Assembly (NCBI GenBank): GCA_963790415.1
Contig: CAWBOK010000005.1
Span: 120,814 to 184,813 of the forward strand
Length of the DNA: 64,000 nt
Source of the DNA: JAJZQZ01 sp963790415
GTDB taxonomy: Bacteria > Actinomycetota > Thermoleophilia > RBG-16-64-13
Direction of reading: 5' to 3'
Numbering within the stretch: the first letter of the stretch is position 1; the number at the start of each line of letters is the position of its first letter. Below the pieces are notes generated by a model that did not search any database, was not told the DNA's origin, and saw nothing but the letters and a program-made list of their open reading frames with translations. Shown piece after piece: positions 1 through 10,086 of the stretch. Position numbers and translations under genes: made by a program.

Positions 1-134
1 ATGTCCACGTCGGATGCGGGGGTAAAGGTCCCCATGGCGCGCGAGCCGAAGAGGACGGCCCGGTCCACGCCGGGATGGGCGCGCAGGACGTCCAGGATGG
101 CCTGGCGATGGCGGTCCTTCAGGCCGTCGTTCAC
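1..134 (-). CDS. MNT-type nucleotidyltransferase, N-terminal part (runs off left edge)
   Basis: Only the first 44 codons are in the window. The GTG start at 134 overlaps the stop of the HEPN gene upstream (ATGTGA), so the two are translationally coupled. The visible peptide contains LFGSRAMGTFTPASDVD, the GSxxxG...SDxD core of minimal nucleotidyltransferases of the DNA polymerase beta fold. In HEPN/MNT toxin-antitoxin pairs this enzyme modifies and silences the HEPN partner. The family assignment is solid. The antitoxin role is inferred from the neighbour. Confidence 0.8.
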   Translation of the reverse strand, partial: MNDGLKDRHRQAILDVLRAHPGVDRAVLFGSRAMGTFTPASDVD

Positions 135-547
135 ATCGATGCCTGCTTGTCCCGCAGGCGCGCCAGTAGTCCCCGCAACATGGGCGCGTAGCGGTTCTTA
201 ATAAGGGCCACGGCCTCCTTGGCTGTCTTGTCATCGTAGGTGCGGGTCAGGAGATTGCGCTTGTCCAGGGCATCAAGTGCGGCCTCGGCGGCGTCCTCCT
301 CCAGGTACCCCGCTTCGAAGGCGCGGCGCAGCACGTCCCGCGGGGTCTTCTCGTCGAATCCTTCATAGAAGAGAAGGTCCTTGAGCGTCTTCCAGGCCAG
401 TTCGAACGAGAACTCGAAGGTCTTTATGACGCCGGCGCGTTCTAAGTCGGAGTACTCGTTCGCCTTGGTTGCCGCATCGAGTTGAGACATGGCCTTGCCG
501 AAGTTCGCCAGGCGCTGTTGCCATCGGATCTCGTCACTGTTACTCAT
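131..547 (-). CDS. HEPN protein, HI0074-family nucleotidyltransferase substrate-binding subunit
   Basis: A 138-residue, largely helical protein. The segment FEFSFELAWKTLKDLL near residues 46-61 is typical of the HI0074 / nucleotidyltransferase substrate-binding family, and RNRYAPML-like residues follow near the C terminus. It is paired with the MNT gene by overlap. In this class the HEPN protein is usually the RNase-type toxin and the MNT its antitoxin. It lies 29 bp after the Fic gene in the same operon as hsdM, a typical position for accessory genes embedded in type I restriction operons. Confidence 0.8.
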   Translation of the reverse strand: MSNSDEIRWQQRLANFGKAMSQLDAATKANEYSDLERAGVIKTFEFSFELAWKTLKDLLFYEGFDEKTPRDVLRRAFEAGYLEEDAAEAALDALDKRNLLTRTYDDKTAKEAVALIKNRYAPMLRGLLARLRDKQASM

Positions 548-575
548 GGGCTATCCTCCAAAGCCGTGTCCACGC

Positions 576-1751
576 TCACTCTCGAACTGGAGAAAACGGC
601 TGCGCTCCCTCGCTCAGAGTCGCCAGATACCGATCGTATGCGAACACACGACTGCGTCGACGCCCGGTCAGCTCCCGCAATATACCCAGCTCCACGAGGG
701 CTTCCACCGCACGCGCGGCCGTGGAATACGCGACACCGGTCTGGCGCGCAAGATGGTCGATGTCTGCCACCGGACGGCGCCGCAGGGCATCGAACACGCG
801 CAAGGCACTGACGGCCGCGCGGCCGAGGCCTTGGATACACTCGGCGTCAGTCTGGAACATAGCGAGAAGCCGATGAGCCGTGTCTACCGCACCGGTGGCC
901 GTCTCGGTCACGCCCTCGAGGAAGAAGTCGAGCCAGGTTTCCCAGTCGCCTGTGGTGCGCACGGAGTCAAGCTGCCGGTAGTACTCGGCCCGGTGCTGCT
1001 TGAAGTAGAGGCTCAGGTAGAGCAGCGGCTGCCGAAGCACGCCGTCGTGATGCAGGATGAGGGCGATCAGAAGTCGCCCGACTCGGCCGTTACCGTCAAG
1101 GAAGGGATGGATGGTCTCGAACTGCACGTGCGCAAGCGCGGCCTTCACGAGCGTGCCCGAGCTGGTGGGATGGTTCAAGAAGCGTTCGAGTTCTGCCATG
1201 CAGGACTCGACCTCCTGCGGCGGTGGAGGCACGAACCGAGCATTGCCGGGGCGTGTGCCCCCGATCCAGTTCTGACTCCTGCGGAATTCGCCCGGCTGTT
1301 TGTCGGCACCGCGACCGCGGGAGAGCAACGTGTCGTGGATCTCCCGCAGAAGCCGGTTGCACAAGGGAAAACCTCCGGCCAGGCGCGCCAGCCCGTGTTC
1401 TAGGGCGGCGACGTAGGTCGAGACTTCCACGACATCATCGAAGGGCACGCCGGGTGCCGCGTCGAGTTCGAAGAGCAACAGGTCGGACAGCGATGATTGC
1501 GTACCCTCGATCTGGCTGGACAGAACGGCCTCGCGACGGACATAAGCATAGAAGAACAGGTCGGGCTCGGGCAGCAGCGCGGTGACACCATCCAGCCGGC
1601 CGCATGCGAGGAGCGCGCTCTCCAGAAGGTGCTGACGCTCGGGAGTCATGTCGACCGGGGGCTCCGGCGGCAACGGAACAGGCACGAAGGCACGCACGCG
1701 CTCGCCGCCGACCGCGGTTACCTCGAATCGCCCTGTTGTACCTCGTTGCAC
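576..1751 (-). CDS. Fic family protein (Fic/DOC AMP-transferase)
   Basis: 391 residues. The Fic active-site motif HPFLDGNGRVGR starts near residue 215, with the catalytic His and the phosphate-binding loop intact. The N-terminal Fic_N region carries SSQIEG (about residues 78-83), matching the (S/T)xxxE(G/N) inhibitory helix, so this is an autoinhibited class II type enzyme. A winged-helix-like tail follows (about 320-385). Such proteins transfer AMP to hydroxyl side chains of target proteins. It sits between hsdM and the HEPN gene on one strand, consistent with a restriction-associated accessory gene. The target is unknown. Confidence 0.88.
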   Translation of the reverse strand: MQRGTTGRFEVTAVGGERVRAFVPVPLPPEPPVDMTPERQHLLESALLACGRLDGVTALLPEPDLFFYAYVRREAVLSSQIEGTQSSLSDLLLFELDAAPGVPFDDVVEVSTYVAALEHGLARLAGGFPLCNRLLREIHDTLLSRGRGADKQPGEFRRSQNWIGGTRPGNARFVPPPPQEVESCMAELERFLNHPTSSGTLVKAALAHVQFETIHPFLDGNGRVGRLLIALILHHDGVLRQPLLYLSLYFKQHRAEYYRQLDSVRTTGDWETWLDFFLEGVTETATGAVDTAHRLLAMFQTDAECIQGLGRAAVSALRVFDALRRRPVADIDHLARQTGVAYSTAARAVEALVELGILRELTGRRRSRVFAYDRYLATLSEGAQPFSPVRE

Positions 1752-1823
1752 CAGAGTATCCCTCTCTCACAAGCGCAAATAACGCTGAGGCGTATTATCA
1801 CATATCGCGCTAAGTGATAATAA

Positions 1824-3425
<1,602 letters not shown>

Positions 3426-3745
3426 GCGTTGCCTCCTCGGACAGTCTGCCGAATCCCGCCGCCGCGACCGGTTGGTCTTATGAACAATATCAGTCCGGTG
3501 CGACGGAATGGACTCGGACTACCGCTTGCCGCATTTTCGCGGTCCGGTGAGAACCACGACCGGACTGCGGGAGAGCGCCGTCCGCATCGCGTCGAGAAGG
3601 GCGCTTCACCCCATCATCATGCGAAGAACACACCACGAGTATCCCGCATCGCTCACCTGGTTTTCGTGGTACGCACTTCAGGAGCGGCGCCGTAGTCCGG
3701 AGATTCGAGACGCGGTTCCTGCTCCTAGTGCAGCGATCCCCGGTG
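3426..3745. other. Intergenic region without a recognised gene
   Basis: About 320 bp between hsdM and the SRPBCC gene. It probably holds the hsdM promoter. No convincing coding sequence, hairpin or repeat was seen. Confidence 0.5.
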
Positions 3746-4177
3746 TCAGACCTTCTCGGCGAACGCTTTGAATCGCTCCATCGTTCCGAACGACTCCTTC
3801 TTGAACGAGCCTTCGAGCAGTCCCAGGGCTTTGCGCAACCCTTCGAACCGGAACTCGTTCTCTGAGGTCCAGCGCGTGCTCGTGGGGGATTCAGCGGCGA
3901 ACCGGTTGGCGTTGCGGTTCCACACACCGGGAGTCTCGTAGATGACGTCGAGCTCGTCCGGTAGGGCGTTCCGCTCGACCGTCTCGGTCATGCCGGTCAC
4001 GCGGTGGCCGGCCCGCGTGGTGAGCTCGGCTTTGGCGCCTGTCTGCGCCTGCTCTCCGCTCACGAGCTGGTAGCACTCCAAACCTGGTTGCCACTCCGAG
4101 AAGTGCTCCGGATCGACAAACAGAGCGACGACCCTGTCGCGTGGGGCCTCGATGATGATCTCCTGCCTGTATCTCAT
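3746..4177 (-). CDS. SRPBCC (START/Bet v1 fold) family protein
   Basis: 143 residues from the ATG at 4177. The opening EIIIEAPRDRVVALFVDPEHFSEWQPG is cut short here but shows the usual first strand, helix and W of SRPBCC hydrophobic-ligand-binding proteins, and the C-terminal helix ends in LEGSFKKESFGTMERFKAF. No catalytic motif is visible and the ligand is unknown. It follows another SRPBCC gene by 67 bp on the same strand, so the pair is likely co-transcribed. Confidence 0.75.
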   Translation of the reverse strand: MRYRQEIIIEAPRDRVVALFVDPEHFSEWQPGLECYQLVSGEQAQTGAKAELTTRAGHRVTGMTETVERNALPDELDVIYETPGVWNRNANRFAAESPTSTRWTSENEFRFEGLRKALGLLEGSFKKESFGTMERFKAFAEKV

Positions 4178-4244
4178 GGGATGATGCCTCCTCTTGGCGC
4201 GACGCATCCTCCTCGGTGGCCGCGCGTCGACAGCGACTGCGTGG

Positions 4245-4742
4245 TCACATTCCCGGCCCCAGGGATCGCAGGTACTCTTCCAACCGGTCATAGCTTTCGG
4301 CCCACCCGTCCAGCATCCCGGTCGCGATGATCTGCTCGCGGACTTCCTTCGACGGGTAATCGACGGTCGTCCGCAGGATCGTCCGGGTGCCCTCTTCACT
4401 GAGCGTCAGAGTGTTGACCGTTTCGACCGGCCCGTCGTCCAAGGTCTCGGTCTGCACGATGCGCTCAGGAGCCAGTATCTCGCGCTGCCGTCCGCTCAAT
4501 TGGAAGCCCGCACCCCCCGGTCCCTCAAACACGTAGCGCCATCCACCCCCGGGCGTCAGGTCGATCGCGCAGATCGGCATGGTCCACTCATCGGTTCCCA
4601 GAAGCCAGCGTTGGACGTGCTCGCACTGCGTGTGGGCCGCCCACAACAGCTCCCGTGGAGCCTCGAACTCGTGAGTCGCTACGAGCCTCGTGTCGCTCGG
4701 TGTCGTGAACGTCGTCTGTCCGATGTGCGTCGTAGCTGCCAT
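4245..4742 (-). CDS. SRPBCC / AHSA1-domain protein
   Basis: 165 residues. The pattern FEAPRELLWAAHTQCEHVQRW, then TPGGGWRYVF, PERIVQTETLD and the closing GMLDGWAESYDRLEEYL helix is the Aha1 C-terminal-like (AHSA1/YndB) signature. Such proteins bind small hydrophobic ligands and often pair with ArsR regulators, but none is seen here. The first gene of a two-gene unit with the SRPBCC gene that follows. Confidence 0.82.
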   Translation of the reverse strand: MAATTHIGQTTFTTPSDTRLVATHEFEAPRELLWAAHTQCEHVQRWLLGTDEWTMPICAIDLTPGGGWRYVFEGPGGAGFQLSGRQREILAPERIVQTETLDDGPVETVNTLTLSEEGTRTILRTTVDYPSKEVREQIIATGMLDGWAESYDRLEEYLRSLGPGM

Positions 4743-4864
4743 TTCCGGCCATCCCTGTATCGATGAATCATCTTACTATCTTTTCTATACCCTGCTATCC
4801 GCCAGGCCTAACGACCGAAGGTCTACGCCGATAGGCGAACCGCGTCAACGGCGCCGAGTTCGCT

Positions 4865-5278
4865 TCAAACGAGATCAGCCCACGCCTCGACTTGGAGGCC
4901 GGGGACCCGCTCAAACTCACGAAGGTTTGCCGTCACCATTGTGAGCCCGTGAGCTAAGCAGGTAGCCGCCAACCAGAGGTCATGCGGACCTATGAGCGTG
5001 CCCGCCTTCGCGAGTTCCGCCCACACCTGCGCATGGGCGCGCGCGGTGGCGAGATCCACCGGAAGGAGCGGGAAGCGCTCCAGGATACCCTCGACGAACG
5101 CTGAACGTCGGGCGCGCTGTTCCGGTTGCACCGCACGATGGACGCCATGGAGCAGTTCACTCGCGGTGATTACGGACAAGAACGATTCGTCATCCGGCCG
5201 ACGTGCCACGTGCGGCTCGAGGTCGAGTTTCCCGCGCTCGGCTTCGATCAGGATGCTGGCATCGATCAGGACGGCCAC
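4865..5278 (-). CDS. PIN-domain toxin, VapC-like
   Basis: 137 residues from a GTG at 5278, overlapping the antitoxin gene by 13 bp. Acidic PIN residues are visible: LIDASILIEAERG (D6, E13), the E of ITASELLHGVHRA and the late D of IGPHDLWLAAT. The family cleaves RNA, usually tRNA or rRNA. The antitoxin gene precedes it in the usual vapB-vapC order. Confidence 0.85.
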   Translation of the reverse strand: MAVLIDASILIEAERGKLDLEPHVARRPDDESFLSVITASELLHGVHRAVQPEQRARRSAFVEGILERFPLLPVDLATARAHAQVWAELAKAGTLIGPHDLWLAATCLAHGLTMVTANLREFERVPGLQVEAWADLV

Positions 5279-5544
5279 GGGTCATGGACCTCGGTCCGAG
5301 CAAGATCCTCCCGGGCCGTCTCGAGATCGGCCGCGAAGGCGTCGGCTTCGACAGCGGACAAGTGAGGCAGCGAATCAAACAGCCCCGGAAGTTCGCCGAG
5401 CCGCATGCCCGCAGGAAGGGGCCGGAGCTCTGCTACCGGCCTGTTGCCACGGACGAGGACGAACGACTCACGACGATAGACGACGCGATTGACGTAGTCG
5501 GCGAAATGGCGGACCACTTCTGTGACAGTGAGAGACTCGGGCAT
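5266..5544 (-). CDS. Antitoxin of the Phd/YefM type, partner of the adjacent PIN toxin
   Basis: 92 residues. The start (ESLTVTEVVRHFADYVNRV) and RESFVLVRGNRPVAELRPL resemble Phd/YefM DNA-binding antitoxins, with an acidic C-terminal half that would wrap the toxin. The stop overlaps the vapC start. A perfect 17-bp palindrome lies just upstream and is the likely autoregulatory operator. Confidence 0.75.
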   Translation of the reverse strand: MPESLTVTEVVRHFADYVNRVVYRRESFVLVRGNRPVAELRPLPAGMRLGELPGLFDSLPHLSAVEADAFAADLETAREDLARTEVHDPWPS

Positions 5545-5559
5545 CGCGCCTCCTTTCGG

Positions 5560-5576
5560 AATCTGATAATCAGATT
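5560..5576. promoter_or_regulatory. Palindromic operator of the VapBC-type module
   Basis: AATCTGATAATCAGATT is an inverted repeat (8 + 1 + 8) centred about 24 bp upstream of the antitoxin start. It is AT-rich against the local background. Toxin-antitoxin complexes commonly bind such sites to repress their own promoter; binding here is inferred. Confidence 0.6.
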
Positions 5577-5618
5577 ACATGAGCCGCAGCGCGAATGCCA
5601 GCGCAGGCCCCCGGCTCC

Positions 5619-7535
5619 CTACGCAGGCTGAGCGTAGACCAGCCGCGCCGCGGTCTCGGCGAGATCGTCCATCTGCCGCCGGACGGCCTTCTTGTCCGTC
5701 TTACCCCCGTGCCGCCGCGCGGTATCGCCCAACACGCGCAGCAACGTGTCCACATCGTCTTCGCTGTTCTCGATGCCCAGGCTCACGCGGACGACACCGG
5801 GCAGCTCCATGCGTCGTAGCACTGTCAACATCACCCGCTGAATCTCCTGCGCCCAGGCCGGGATTCCGAGCATCCGTTTGACCGTCAGGTGCGCGCAATG
5901 ACAACCGGCCCGCACGCCGATCCCTCCGCGCGCGGCCAGTTCTCGGGCCACCGTGTGGGAGACCATACCCTTCAGGCTGAAGGGGATGACGCCTCCCCTC
6001 AGAGTGAACGCCGGCGAGTCGGGGTCGCTGATACCATAGGTCGTGAGGCCCGGAATCTGCTCCATGCCGCGCAGCGTCCGCTCGGTCAGGGTCCGTTCTC
6101 GCTCCTGGATCACGTCAAAGCCCACCCGCTGCAGGAGCACGAGCGCCTTGCCCAGGGCGGCGATGCCCCCGACGTTCTCTTCCCCGGACGAGCGGATCAA
6201 CTCTCGTTCAGCCGGGCTGAAGCCGAGAAATCCCTTCCTGGCCACCAGCACTCCGGTGCCGAACGGCGCATACGCCTTGTGGGCCGAGAAAGCGAGATAG
6301 TCGATTCCGGAGCGTTCCATCGAGACAGCGCGGTGCGCGACCAACTGAGCCGCATCAACCAGCAGGAGCGCTCCGTACCGGTGAACGACTTCGCTGATCT
6401 TGCCCAGATCGTTGCAGGTGCCGAGCACGTTCGAAGCGCCGCTCACGGCCACGACTCTGACGCGCCGCCCTCCGTGCCGCTCACCCTCGTTGTACTCGCT
6501 CAGGAGCGCTTCCAGCTCGCTCAGATCTACGAAACCTTCGGCATCGATCGACACCCGGATCAGCGAAGAGTCGGGAATCGTGCGCCACGGCAGCTCGTTG
6601 GAGTTGTGCTCCAGCAGCGTGTTGATGACAACCAGTCCGGTGCCCCGGTCCAATTCGGTGCCCTGTGCGGCTTCGACGCTGAGGCTCTCGGCCACTAGAT
6701 TGATGGCTTCCGTCGTGTTGGAGGTAAAGATCACGTCGTATTCCGCCAACGGCGCGTCCAGCACGTCGGCGCAGATCGTCCTGACCTCCTGAACGATCGC
6801 CTGCCGCACGTGCGGGGGCTGGCGCCACGTATGGCGGACCGCATCCCATATCGGCTCGAACGTGGGCGTGCTGGCGGCGTTGTCCAGGTTGATGTAGGGC
6901 CGCGTGCCTTCCGCCGTGGGGACGCGAACGGCCGATCCGATCAGGGTCTGCCTGAGTGCATCCAGCAGTTCTCGACCGGAGTACTGGTCCAGTTCGTCGT
7001 GGAGCAGAATATCGGTAGCTGACAGCATCTCGTCGGTCGTATCGCGGAAGACGTCGTCCCCGAATCGCTGCATCAGCCGCAGTGCCTTGGCAAACGTGAT
7101 GATGTTGATTATCGCGGGCGTGCCGGCCTCGAATCTATCCGGCGCAGCGGCCCAGATGACCCAACCGTTGGAGACGAGCCTCGCCGTCCCGCCACCGCAC
7201 TGGAAGGGAACAGCCCTGCGCAACGCCTTCTCGCGGACGGCTAGCGCCCTCACGCCCAGCGGGAGACCGACGTCCTGGCTCGACGCACTGCTGTAGCTCC
7301 CAGGTTCGAGTCGCGCTATCAGCTCCTCCGCCGCCCTGGGTGAGCAGAAGACGACCACGTGGGTGCCCTTGTCCATCTCCAAGTACTCGAGGACGATGTC
7401 CCTGGCCTGCTCGAACAGGTGCGTGGACACCACCGAGTTCTGTCCGCTGCCTCGGTGGACGTTGGAATAGGTCTCCAACGCCGTCTCCACTCCTCGCTCG
7501 AGCGCGGCGAACGCTTCCACTGCCTGTTCCCTCAT
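5619..7535 (-). CDS. Two-domain class V aminotransferase / cysteine desulfurase-like protein
   Basis: 638 residues from the ATG at 7535. The C-terminal about 430 residues form a full class V PLP enzyme: NLDNAAST near 216, VDAAQ (D394), the PLP lysine in SAHK (K420) and RAGCHCAH near 543, the place of the SufS/CsdA active cysteine. The first about 200 residues look like a shrunken second copy: YSNVHRGSGQNS near 23 and FEAGTP near 135 match class V edge motifs, but the PLP-lysine core is missing. It overlaps the XRE gene by 4 bp. A sulfur-transfer or amino-acid lyase role is inference. Confidence 0.75.
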   Translation of the reverse strand: MREQAVEAFAALERGVETALETYSNVHRGSGQNSVVSTHLFEQARDIVLEYLEMDKGTHVVVFCSPRAAEELIARLEPGSYSSASSQDVGLPLGVRALAVREKALRRAVPFQCGGGTARLVSNGWVIWAAAPDRFEAGTPAIINIITFAKALRLMQRFGDDVFRDTTDEMLSATDILLHDELDQYSGRELLDALRQTLIGSAVRVPTAEGTRPYINLDNAASTPTFEPIWDAVRHTWRQPPHVRQAIVQEVRTICADVLDAPLAEYDVIFTSNTTEAINLVAESLSVEAAQGTELDRGTGLVVINTLLEHNSNELPWRTIPDSSLIRVSIDAEGFVDLSELEALLSEYNEGERHGGRRVRVVAVSGASNVLGTCNDLGKISEVVHRYGALLLVDAAQLVAHRAVSMERSGIDYLAFSAHKAYAPFGTGVLVARKGFLGFSPAERELIRSSGEENVGGIAALGKALVLLQRVGFDVIQERERTLTERTLRGMEQIPGLTTYGISDPDSPAFTLRGGVIPFSLKGMVSHTVARELAARGGIGVRAGCHCAHLTVKRMLGIPAWAQEIQRVMLTVLRRMELPGVVRVSLGIENSEDDVDTLLRVLGDTARRHGGKTDKKAVRRQMDDLAETAARLVYAQPA

Positions 7536-7753
7536 GACTCCTCCGGATACTGGAACACCTCGTCGAGAGGCACGCCGAACACCTTCGCGATCTGGAACGC
7601 CATCTCCAGCGAAGGCGAGTAGCGCCCCTGTTCGATGGCGATGACGGTCTGCCGCGTCACGTGCAGCCGGCCGGCGATCTCGGCCTGCGTCATCTCGCCG
7701 TTGGCGAACCGCAGCGCTCGGATCTTGTTGGTGACCCTCGTGGGCTTGCCCAT
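7532..7753 (-). CDS. XRE-family helix-turn-helix regulator
   Basis: 73 residues, essentially one HTH_3 domain: MTQAEIAGRLHVTRQTVIAI is the two-helix core and PSLEMAFQIAKVFGVPLDEVF the closing helices, as in short YozG-like regulators. It lies between a membrane protein gene (2 bp gap) and the class V enzyme (4 bp overlap), so all three are one transcript. It probably binds the palindrome at 8222-8243 in front of the operon. Confidence 0.88.
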   Translation of the reverse strand: MGKPTRVTNKIRALRFANGEMTQAEIAGRLHVTRQTVIAIEQGRYSPSLEMAFQIAKVFGVPLDEVFQYPEES

Positions 7754-7755
7754 GG

Positions 7756-8208
7756 CTAGAAGCCCCTGTGGTAAGCGACGAGCTTGACCGCAGATGAGAC
7801 AAGTGAAGCGACCACGAACGACAGATACAGCGCGTTCGCTATCCAGAAGTATTCGAACTCCAGCATGGTGAGCGCAAGTACTCCCACCATTCCGGCGGAG
7901 AGAACGTAGTACCCGACGAGCTCGCCGCGCCGTTTGATGTGTACGTCCCGCTCGTCTTTGCGGTCGATCTCATCGACCGAACCGCTTCCCGTGACCTCCC
8001 CCGAGATGGCCGTGCCGATCGCGGCGAGTATCGTGCCTACGATCGTCACTGCGATCGCCGCTCCGATGGCGATGAGCATGGGCTTCTGATAAGCGATCTC
8101 GGAGACAGGAACATCTCCCACCCGACCCAGCACGGTCGCGAAATAGACCGCGGACACAGCGGCGGTGACCACCGCGAACACCCACGTCAGCTTTTCTTCG
8201 AATGGCAT
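7756..8208 (-). CDS. Small membrane protein with four predicted helices
   Basis: 150 residues. Hydrophobic stretches at about 8-27, 45-68, 100-118 and 122-142 are separated by a charged loop with DEIDRKDERDVHIKRRGE. This layout (membrane protein followed by a small XRE regulator) resembles DUF2178-type gene pairs, but family membership is not certain. Its ATG follows a CAGGAGG ribosome site and a good promoter at 8247-8275. Confidence 0.65.
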   Translation of the reverse strand: MPFEEKLTWVFAVVTAAVSAVYFATVLGRVGDVPVSEIAYQKPMLIAIGAAIAVTIVGTILAAIGTAISGEVTGSGSVDEIDRKDERDVHIKRRGELVGYYVLSAGMVGVLALTMLEFEYFWIANALYLSFVVASLVSSAVKLVAYHRGF

Positions 8209-8221
8209 CGTGGCCTCCTGA

Positions 8222-8243
8222 GATGTCAGGTATATTTGACATC
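8222..8243. promoter_or_regulatory. Operator palindrome upstream of the membrane protein-XRE-aminotransferase operon
   Basis: GATGTCA and TGACATC form an inverted repeat with an 8-bp spacer, placed just downstream of the -10 box of the promoter that reads into the operon at 8208. The position suggests autorepression by the XRE protein. Confidence 0.6.
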
Positions 8244-8246
8244 TTC

Positions 8247-8275
8247 ACTGTAAAGCACACCAGACATTCTGTCAA
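8247..8275 (-). promoter_or_regulatory. Sigma-70-type promoter for the 8208-5619 operon
   Basis: On the minus strand TTGACA (8275-8270) is followed after 17 bp by TACAGT (8252-8247), close to the housekeeping consensus. The operator palindrome lies directly downstream. It overlaps the last codon of the methyltransferase gene. Confidence 0.65.
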
Positions 8276-8982
8276 GTCTGTTTGACGCCATCGTGATCGA
8301 GTCCTTCTGTCTTCGTCGCCACGACGAAGTACTCTGACGTGCTGGGGGCCAACTCCTCGATCTCGACAATGACCAAACCGGCGGCGTTCATGGACTCCTG
8401 CAACTCCGCGATGGTGCATCGCCACACATAGGGGATCAGTCCCAGCCTACTGGCCAAGCTCACGAGGAGCATCACACTTCTGACCCGCACTGTCCCCCTC
8501 TCCGCCGCGCAGGGCATCACCGAGATGAGACAACCTCCCGGCTTCAGCAGTTCGTCTATCCTTAGCAGAGCCTTCGGTGCGTCTTCCAGCAGGTGGAATA
8601 TGTTGAAGGCAAGGACCACTTCGAATGACTCACGCTCGAGGCTTTCGTCGAAGATCGTGGCCTTCGTGAAAGACACATTGGCGACCTTGCCCGCTTCTGC
8701 CGCTTCTCGTGCGGCAGCGATCATCTTGGACGAGATATCGATACCGTGGATCGCCTTGACGGCAGGCGCAAGCTTCAGGTCTACGCTGCCTTTCGCACAC
8801 CCGTAGTCAAGGATAGTATCCGTGGCTTTGAGGTACGGCCTGGTCTTGGCCAGGACCTTGGTGTCGGTCTGCCCGGACTCGTCGGTTGGTTCGTCCCAGA
8901 CACGGGCGAGTCTATCCCAGAACTTCTCCGCCTTGCTCCTTCGTGGTTCCACGGCTAGTGCGTTTTCTCTGTATGACTCCAT
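8272..8982 (-). CDS. Class I SAM-dependent methyltransferase
   Basis: 236 residues. Motif I is ILDYGCAKGSVDLKLA near residue 57, followed by the acidic strand-2 end HGIDIS and FEVVLAFNIFHLLED (post-motif I and II), then LKPGGCLISV. The substrate is unknown; the general layout fits small-molecule or ubiquinone/lipid-type methyltransferases. It is a single gene on the minus strand with a GGAGG-like site before the ATG. Confidence 0.85.
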   Translation of the reverse strand: MESYRENALAVEPRRSKAEKFWDRLARVWDEPTDESGQTDTKVLAKTRPYLKATDTILDYGCAKGSVDLKLAPAVKAIHGIDISSKMIAAAREAAEAGKVANVSFTKATIFDESLERESFEVVLAFNIFHLLEDAPKALLRIDELLKPGGCLISVMPCAAERGTVRVRSVMLLVSLASRLGLIPYVWRCTIAELQESMNAAGLVIVEIEELAPSTSEYFVVATKTEGLDHDGVKQT

Positions 8983-9117
8983 CGTTTCTCGCCTCCACTG
9001 GCTGCCTTTCGTGCGGCTTCAGTGTCTCACTTCGTCAAAGCCGGTTGACCAGGCACATGGCGGGTTGCGAGATGGCCGACCGGGGGGGTCTTCGCCTGGC
9101 CGGATAGGCGGCCAATG

Positions 9118-9946
9118 CTAGTAGTTGCCGTCGATGAGCACGGCTGCCCGGCCGTGAGAGAAGGTATTGCCTTCCCAGAACCGCGGTTCCACCACGAATC
9201 GGCCGGTCTTGTCGATGTAACCGGTCTTCCCGTCCACCAGGACGAAGGCAAGGCCGTCCGAGAAGTCTCCCCCCATCGCGTTTCGCGCATTATGGTCCAC
9301 GGCGAACCACGGATCGACGATCGAGGTACCGGACGCGTCGATGTAGCCGTAGGTGTCGCCCACCACCGCGCGGGCGCGTCCCTCCGAGAAGGGGAAGGCC
9401 CGGTCGAACCGGGGCGGGATGACGAGATTTCCCGCCGTGTCAATGTATCCCCACTTCCCTCCCGTGCGCACCGGCGCAAATCCGTCCGAGAAGCGCGAGG
9501 CCTCTTCGAACCGAGGAGCGATGACCATCAGTCCGCTCGTGTCGACGAAGCCGACCTTGACGCCCACGCTCACCCCGGCCAACCCCTGGGGAGAAGTTCT
9601 GGGCGCTCTCGAAACGGGGCTCGATGACGAACACGCCCCTGGTATCGATGTACCCGTCGCCACCGCGCGCGCTTACGACAGCCAACCCGTCTGAGAAGTC
9701 GGTGAAGAACTCGTATTGGGCCTTGATCACCAGCTTCCCGGTCGTGTCGATGTACCCAGCCTTGGTCCCGTCGCCTTCGGTAACGGCGGCACGGCCGTAG
9801 GAGAAGCTGGAGGCGGTGGCGTAGTGGGGAGTGATGACGAACGCCCCCGTGGCGTCGACGTACCCCCACCCCGCATCCGACGCTGCCGGGGCGAGACCGC
9901 CCACACCACCGACGGCAGTCGCGGTTCCGCCGGCGGTCGGACCCAC
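9118..9946 (-). pseudogene. WG (KWG) repeat protein, frameshifted
   Basis: Two overlapping frames together give seven or eight WG repeats, each with a G-(Y/F)-(I/V)-D-xxG-x-(F/L)-V-I-xP-x-(F/Y) pattern, for example WGYVDATGAFVITPHY and WGYIDTAGNLVIPPRF. The frame changes near 9590, at the sequence tctccccagggg, so one base was lost or gained in a short C or G run. WG-repeat proteins are usually exported or surface-associated. The N terminus is uncertain: the frame stays open beyond the GTG at 9946 and no clear signal peptide was found. Confidence 0.7.
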
Positions 9947-10086
9947 GCGGCCTTCCTGAGCCGACGGAGGCGGGAGCAGTCGGGCGATACCGCCGGGCCG
10001 TGTTCCGGCATCAGCCTGAAGCGCGCCCCGATGTCTCCCTTGTCGAGAATACCCGAGCAGAGCGCGCTTTCTGCTGCATGCCGTCG

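Noticed and set aside
4805..4864. attC site behind the first VapC gene (sequence GGCCTAACG...)
   Set aside because: One core-like heptamer is present but there is no second core and no pairing arms.
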